DNA from: JABFRJ01 sp963847145
GTDB lineage: Bacteria; Pseudomonadota; Alphaproteobacteria; Rhizobiales; Hyphomicrobiaceae
DNA length: 64,000 nucleotides
Assembly (NCBI GenBank): GCA_963847145.1
Contig: CAWJYN010000003.1
Location: 620,001-684,000 of the forward strand
Reading direction: 5' to 3'
A program made the position numbers and the translations under genes. Shown piece by piece: positions 59,987 through 64,000 of the stretch. Numbering within the stretch: position 1 is the first letter of the stretch; every line of letters starts with the position of its first letter. The notes under the pieces were generated by a model that searched no databases, was not told where the DNA came from, and saw only the letters and a program-made list of their open reading frames with translations.

Positions 59987-60739
59987 ATGCTCCAAGTCGA
60001 GAACCTGGCGCTGCATTTCGGTGGCCTCAAAGCCATCGACGATCTGTCGTTTAGTGTCGAGAAAGGCGAGGTATTTGCGATCATCGGCCCAAACGGCGCG
60101 GGCAAGACGTCCGTGTTCAATGTCATCACGCGGATCTTCAGCCCGACATCGGGACGCATTCTGCTAGATGGCCGCGACATCACGCGATTGCCGCGACAAG
60201 CGATTGCAGGCGCGCGTATTGCCCGCACCTTTCAGAACATCGAACTGTTCGAGAAGGCCACCGTGCTCGACAATCTGCTGCTGGGGCGGCACCGCTTTGC
60301 GCGTGGCGGTTTCGTGGCCCAGATGCTGCGGTTACCACAGGTCGCAGCGGCCGAACGCGCCGACCGCGACGCGATCGAGACGATCATCGACGTGCTGGAA
60401 CTGTCACCGTACCGTACCGTGCCAGTATCAGAGCTGCCGTACGGTGTGCGCAAGGTTGTCGAGATCGGCCGCGCGCTTGCCATCGATCCGGCGCTGATCC
60501 TGCTCGATGAGCCGGCCTCTGGCTTGAACCCTGAAGAGACGCGCGATCTGTCCTTCTGGATTGAGGATATTCGCGCCGATCTGGGGGTGACGGTCGTGAT
60601 GGTGGAACACGATATGTCGCTGGTTGCTGACGTGGCCGACCGGGTGCTGTGCATGAACCTTGGCCGTGTGCTGGCGACTGGCACGGCTGCCGAGGTGCAG
60701 TCGCATCCCGACGTTATTGCCGCGTACTTGGGGGCGTGA
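59987..60739 (+). CDS. livG: ABC transporter ATP-binding protein (LivG)
   Basis: From ATG 59987 the product has 250 residues. Walker A IIGPNGAGKTSVFNVITR, the LivG-type RTFQNIELFEKATVLDNLLL, a signature region ELPYGVRKVVEIGRAL (where LSGGQ is usual) and Walker B LILLDEPASGLNPEE are all present. A TTG at 59981, overlapping the livM stop, is an alternative start. It is one of the two ATPases of the transporter. Confidence 0.95.
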   Translation: MLQVENLALHFGGLKAIDDLSFSVEKGEVFAIIGPNGAGKTSVFNVITRIFSPTSGRILLDGRDITRLPRQAIAGARIARTFQNIELFEKATVLDNLLLGRHRFARGGFVAQMLRLPQVAAAERADRDAIETIIDVLELSPYRTVPVSELPYGVRKVVEIGRALAIDPALILLDEPASGLNPEETRDLSFWIEDIRADLGVTVVMVEHDMSLVADVADRVLCMNLGRVLATGTAAEVQSHPDVIAAYLGA

Positions 60740-60742
60740 GGG

Positions 60743-61528
60743 ATGACGAACGCGCCACTCCTGTCTGTGCGTAACATCGAGACCTGGTATGGGCCGGTGG
60801 TGGCCATCAAGGGCGTGAGCTTGGACGTCGCCGAAGGCCGCATCGTTGCCGTGCTGGGCGCCAACGGCGCGGGCAAGACGACGTTGTTGAAGACGATTGC
60901 CGGCGTCATCGATCCGTTCAAAGGCGGCATAACGTTTGCCGGCGGCGCGATCACAGCGCTCGATCCGGATGTCGTTGCCCGGCAGGGGCTGGTGCTGGTA
61001 CCCGAGGGGCGGCAGGTGTTTCCATTCCTCAGCGTGCTCGACAATCTGAGGATGGGCACATTTGCGCGCCGGGACAAGGCCGGAGTTCAAGAGGATATCG
61101 AGCAAGTGTTTGGCTGGTTTCCGCGGCTGCGCGAACGGTGCGAGACGCACGGCGGCCTGCTGTCAGGCGGCGAGCAACAAATGCTGGCCATTGGGCGCGC
61201 GCTGATGGGCCGCCCCCGCCTGCTGCTGCTGGATGAGCCTTCGCTGGGGCTGTCGCCGCTGCTCACCAAAGAGATCTTTGCAATCATCCGGCGCATCAAT
61301 GCAGAGCGCGGTGTCACTGTGCTAGTGGTCGAACAGAACGCGGCGATTGCGCTCGCCAATGCGGACGATGCCTATGTGATGGAACTCGGCCGTATCGTGG
61401 CGACCGGCACGGCAGCCGAGCTGGCCAGCAACGCTGATGTGCGTGAGTTCTATCTCGGTGGCGCTGCGGTGGGTGATCGCGCCGAGGGCCAGCGGCAGCG
61501 TTGGAAGCGTCGCAAAACGTGGAGATGA
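60743..61528 (+). CDS. livF: ABC transporter ATP-binding protein (LivF)
   Basis: The 261-residue protein has Walker A VLGANGAGKTTLLKTIAG, VPEGRQVFPFLSVLDNLRMG (LivF signature), ABC motif LLSGGEQQMLAIGRAL and Walker B RLLLLDEPSLGLSPLL. It follows livG after 3 bases. The C-terminus has an added basic tail (GQRQRWKRRKTWR), and the stop overlaps the acyl-CoA synthetase start (ATGA). Confidence 0.95.
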   Translation: MTNAPLLSVRNIETWYGPVVAIKGVSLDVAEGRIVAVLGANGAGKTTLLKTIAGVIDPFKGGITFAGGAITALDPDVVARQGLVLVPEGRQVFPFLSVLDNLRMGTFARRDKAGVQEDIEQVFGWFPRLRERCETHGGLLSGGEQQMLAIGRALMGRPRLLLLDEPSLGLSPLLTKEIFAIIRRINAERGVTVLVVEQNAAIALANADDAYVMELGRIVATGTAAELASNADVREFYLGGAAVGDRAEGQRQRWKRRKTWR

Positions 61529-63345
61529 CAGTGACAGCGGCGGCGCAGATGCACATGGCCAGTTCTGGCGACGCGCTGATCGCAGCGGGTGCGGCGCCGT
61601 TGCAGGTCTTCCGCGCGCGCGTTGCGGAGTGGGGCCCGCTGCCAGCGCTGCGCCGCAAAGATCGCGGGATCTGGCACACCGTCTCATGGGCGCAGTATGG
61701 TGCGCACGTGCGCCATGCAGCGTTAGCGCTGGCGTCGCTCGGCTGCCAGCGGGGCGATGTCGTCAGCGTGCTAGCCGAGAACTGCCCGGAGTGGCTATTT
61801 GCCGACATGGGAACGCAATCGCTCGGTGCCATCGGCAACGGCATTTATCCCACATCGTCGCCGGAACAGCTGCGGCACGTCTTGGTCGATTCGCAAACAC
61901 GCATCATTTTTGTCGAGAACCAGGAGCAATTGGATAAAGTACGGGCGATCCGTGCGGAGTGCCCGCGGCTCGAAACGATTGTCGTGTTTGATCTGAAGGG
62001 TTTGCGCGGCCTCGACGAGACAGGCGTGATGCCGTTTGACGCGTTCTTGCAGCGTGGCGCAGTTACTGACGCCGCCGCGCATGCGGCGATCGACGCGTCC
62101 ATTGATGCTGCAACGTCTGACGATACGGCGTTTCTTGTCTATACGTCCGGCACCACGGGCGCGCCAAAGGGCGCCATGATCGCCAATCGCGCGCTCACCT
62201 ATCAACTGCAAAGTGCACCAGCGTGGCAGCCAAAAGAACGTGGCCTGAAAACGCTGTCGTTCTTGCCGCTCTGCCATATCGCTGAGCGCATGGCGTCACC
62301 TTTCACGCAACTGTCGCTGGGCCAGATCATTCACTTTCCAGAGAATACTGGCACCGTTGTCAACGATATGCGCGAAGTCGCACCGCATCGCGTGTTCGCG
62401 CCGCCGCGCTTCTGGGAAAAGCTTTACGCGCAGGTCGACCTGTTCATGAAGGATGCCATCGCGCCGGCGCGTCTGGCGTATGCAACGGCGATGCGCGCAG
62501 ACGCGGGCGCAGGGCGCGTGTCGCGCGCGTTGCACAGCACCGTGACGGCAAACGTGCAGCGATTTCTCGGGCTGCAGAACATCAAGCAGGCGCTGGTGGG
62601 TGCAGCGCCGGTCTCGCCGGATCTGATCCGCTGGTATGGGCAGATCGGGATCGAGCTGCAAGAAGCGTTCGGCATGACCGAGACATCCGGTGCCTGCACG
62701 GTGCCGCGCCCCGGCCGCGCGCGCATTGGCTGGGCTGGGCAGCCGCTGGCGGGTACGGAGATCAGGCTCGGCGCCGAGGACGAACTCCACGTGCGCGGGC
62801 CGAATGTGTTTGCCGGCTACTGGAACGCGCCGGAGAAAACGCGCGATGCCTTCACGACCGACGGCTGGTTCAAGACGGGCGACAGCGCAGATATCGACGC
62901 GGATGGCTATTTGCGCATCAAGGACCGGCTGAAGGACATCCTCATCACATCCGGCGGCAAGAACGTTACGCCCAGCCAGATCGAGAACGCGTTGAAGTTC
63001 AGCCCCTACATATCAGACGCGATGGTCGTGGGCGATGGCCGCAACTACCTGACGTGTCTCGTCATGCTCGATATCGACAGTGCCTCGAAGTTCGCGCAGG
63101 ATGCGCAGGTTCCATTCACGGACTTTGTCAGCCTGACGCGGGCAAAAGAGGTGGTCGATCTGGTCGGGCGGGAGGTTGCAGCCGCAAATGCCAAACTTGC
63201 GCGTGTGGAACAGGTCAAAGATTTCCGTATCATTACACAACTGCTCACGGCCGAGGATGAAGAGCTGACTCCAACAATGAAACTCAAGCGGCGCGTGGTG
63301 CTGACCAAGTACGCCACACTCATCGATGAGATGTATCGCAGTTGA
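61525..63345 (+). CDS. AMP-dependent acyl-CoA synthetase/ligase (FadD15/long-chain type)
   Basis: The 606-residue product starts at ATG 61525, overlapping livF by four bases; a TTG at 61501 is in the same frame but less likely. The ANL superfamily motifs are FLVYTSGTTGAPKGAM (P-loop), FGMTETSGACTVP, WFKTGDSADIDADGYLRIKDR and the final catalytic Lys region LTPTMKLKRR. It activates a carboxylic acid as CoA thioester. The co-location with dioxygenases and an ABC transporter suggests that it activates the imported acid or a cleavage product. Confidence 0.93.
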   Translation: MTVTAAAQMHMASSGDALIAAGAAPLQVFRARVAEWGPLPALRRKDRGIWHTVSWAQYGAHVRHAALALASLGCQRGDVVSVLAENCPEWLFADMGTQSLGAIGNGIYPTSSPEQLRHVLVDSQTRIIFVENQEQLDKVRAIRAECPRLETIVVFDLKGLRGLDETGVMPFDAFLQRGAVTDAAAHAAIDASIDAATSDDTAFLVYTSGTTGAPKGAMIANRALTYQLQSAPAWQPKERGLKTLSFLPLCHIAERMASPFTQLSLGQIIHFPENTGTVVNDMREVAPHRVFAPPRFWEKLYAQVDLFMKDAIAPARLAYATAMRADAGAGRVSRALHSTVTANVQRFLGLQNIKQALVGAAPVSPDLIRWYGQIGIELQEAFGMTETSGACTVPRPGRARIGWAGQPLAGTEIRLGAEDELHVRGPNVFAGYWNAPEKTRDAFTTDGWFKTGDSADIDADGYLRIKDRLKDILITSGGKNVTPSQIENALKFSPYISDAMVVGDGRNYLTCLVMLDIDSASKFAQDAQVPFTDFVSLTRAKEVVDLVGREVAAANAKLARVEQVKDFRIITQLLTAEDEELTPTMKLKRRVVLTKYATLIDEMYRS

Positions 63346-63405
63346 AATCGCACAACCCTGGATCACACGGGGACGGGACGACACAACAACACCGGAGGAA
63401 ACCAA

Positions 63406-64000
63406 ATGATACGCAAACTCTCACGCCGCACCGTGCTCGCTGCCGGAACCGCTGCCGTTGCCATGCCGTCGATTGCCCGCGCGCAGGTGCAGGGCGTCTC
63501 TGGAACGGAGATCGTCGTCGGGTCACACATCGATCTGTCAGGCCCGGTTGGTGCGGATATGCCGAAGCTGCGCGCAGGCATGCAGATGCGGCTCGACGAG
63601 GCTAACGACAAAGGCGGCAGCAACGGGCGCAAGTTCCGGCTGATTGTCGAGGACAATGGCAGCCAGCCGCAGATGGGTGTGCGCGCAGTGACGAAGCTGC
63701 TGCAGCAGGATCAGGTGTTCGCGATCGTCAACGCGTTCGGCTCCGGACCGATAGGGGCGACGGTGAAGCGCACGGTCGATGCGAATGTGCTGCTGTTTGC
63801 GCCTTGGGGTGCGTCGGCGATTTTCCAGAAGATTGCGGCTGGAAGCCCGCTGTGCATTACGACGGTGCCGAACTACGACGGTGCGATGGCGGCGGGGCTG
63901 ACGTGGGCACTCGGGCAGTTCAAGCCCGCCAAGATCGGCTATATCTATCAGGAAGGGCCATTTGGCGATCTGATCGGCGCGGGCGTAAAGAAGGCGCTAG
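63406..64000 (+). CDS. ABC transporter substrate-binding protein, branched-chain amino acid type, 3' end off the right edge
   Basis: The start at ATG 63406 follows a GGAGGA ribosome-binding site. The first 27 residues look like a Tat-type signal (SRRTVLAAGTAAVAMPSIARA). The mature part has the type I binding fold of LivJ/LivK: TEIVVGSHIDLSGPVGADMP, IVEDNGSQPQMGVRAVTKLL, VFAIVNAFGSGPIGATV and IGYIYQEGPFGDLIGAG. It is the binding protein of the adjoining Liv transporter; its sequence leaves the window at about residue 198. Confidence 0.94.
   Translation, partial: MIRKLSRRTVLAAGTAAVAMPSIARAQVQGVSGTEIVVGSHIDLSGPVGADMPKLRAGMQMRLDEANDKGGSNGRKFRLIVEDNGSQPQMGVRAVTKLLQQDQVFAIVNAFGSGPIGATVKRTVDANVLLFAPWGASAIFQKIAAGSPLCITTVPNYDGAMAAGLTWALGQFKPAKIGYIYQEGPFGDLIGAGVKKAL

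Overview
This is a GC-rich, gene-dense chromosomal segment of an alphaproteobacterium, most likely a member of the Hyphomicrobiales. That placement is inferred from an Anbu proteasome-like operon, an alphaproteobacterial-type SspB next to guaA, a Tad-type VWA pilus-assembly protein, a small secreted protein with the C-W-L...WW-RY--C pattern, and the dispersed repeat containing CCCGGCGAAGGCCGGG. No rRNA, tRNA, CRISPR array or intact insertion sequence was seen.

Left part (1-11.5 kb): a molybdenum-hydroxylase FAD subunit running off the edge, an MmcQ/YjbR protein, a lacI 3' remnant, chorismate mutase, pncC, and a two-gene RND efflux system flanked by a divergent MarR regulator and a downstream TetR regulator. 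An alpha/beta hydrolase and two unassigned proteins follow.

Signalling island (11.5-21.9 kb, all minus strand): RlpA, a GAF-PAS-kinase-REC-REC-Hpt hybrid kinase, a COG2984-type periplasmic binding protein, an MFS transporter with a large N-terminal sensor region, a D-Ala-D-Ala-ligase-like ATP-grasp enzyme, a single-domain REC protein and a REC-Hpt protein. The ATP-grasp, MFS and binding-protein genes overlap by 1-4 bases. This is my best candidate for an undescribed system: an enzyme that may make or modify a small molecule, a sensor-transporter, a binding protein and a multistep phosphorelay.

Middle (22-34.5 kb): mostly housekeeping and accessory genes: glutaryl-CoA dehydrogenase, a methyltransferase, a TadG-like VWA protein behind a leader with a strong orphan terminator, yidD with an Fe-S scaffold gene, hisI, two convergent patatins (one overlapping a 3-hydroxybutyrate dehydrogenase), a PfkB kinase and an unusual adenosine-deaminase-like protein.

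34.5-38.2 kb (minus): a DUF4062 / STAND NTPase / TPR / C-terminal membrane-anchor gene broken by many frame changes; an intact version would look like a conflict or defence protein.

38.5-45.5 kb: the known Anbu operon (circularly permuted ATP-grasp, alpha-E, transglutaminase, Anbu), convergent sspB, then guaA. 45.5-46.2 kb: a PIN-domain toxin-antitoxin pair with its own palindrome and promoter.

46.5-64 kb (plus): an MDR dehydrogenase, then a long catabolic cluster: hydantoinase/oxoprolinase A and B, a TRAP transporter, two carotenoid-cleavage-type dioxygenases, a branched-chain-amino-acid-type ABC transporter (permeases, ATPases, binding protein) and an acyl-CoA synthetase. It reads as uptake, oxidative or hydrolytic cleavage and CoA activation of an unknown compound.

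A caution on quality: at least six otherwise well-conserved genes change frame internally (alpha/beta hydrolase, rlpA, REC-Hpt, the STAND gene, dctP, the second dioxygenase). This points to indel errors in the assembly, or to gene decay, and should be settled before reading these as pseudogenes.
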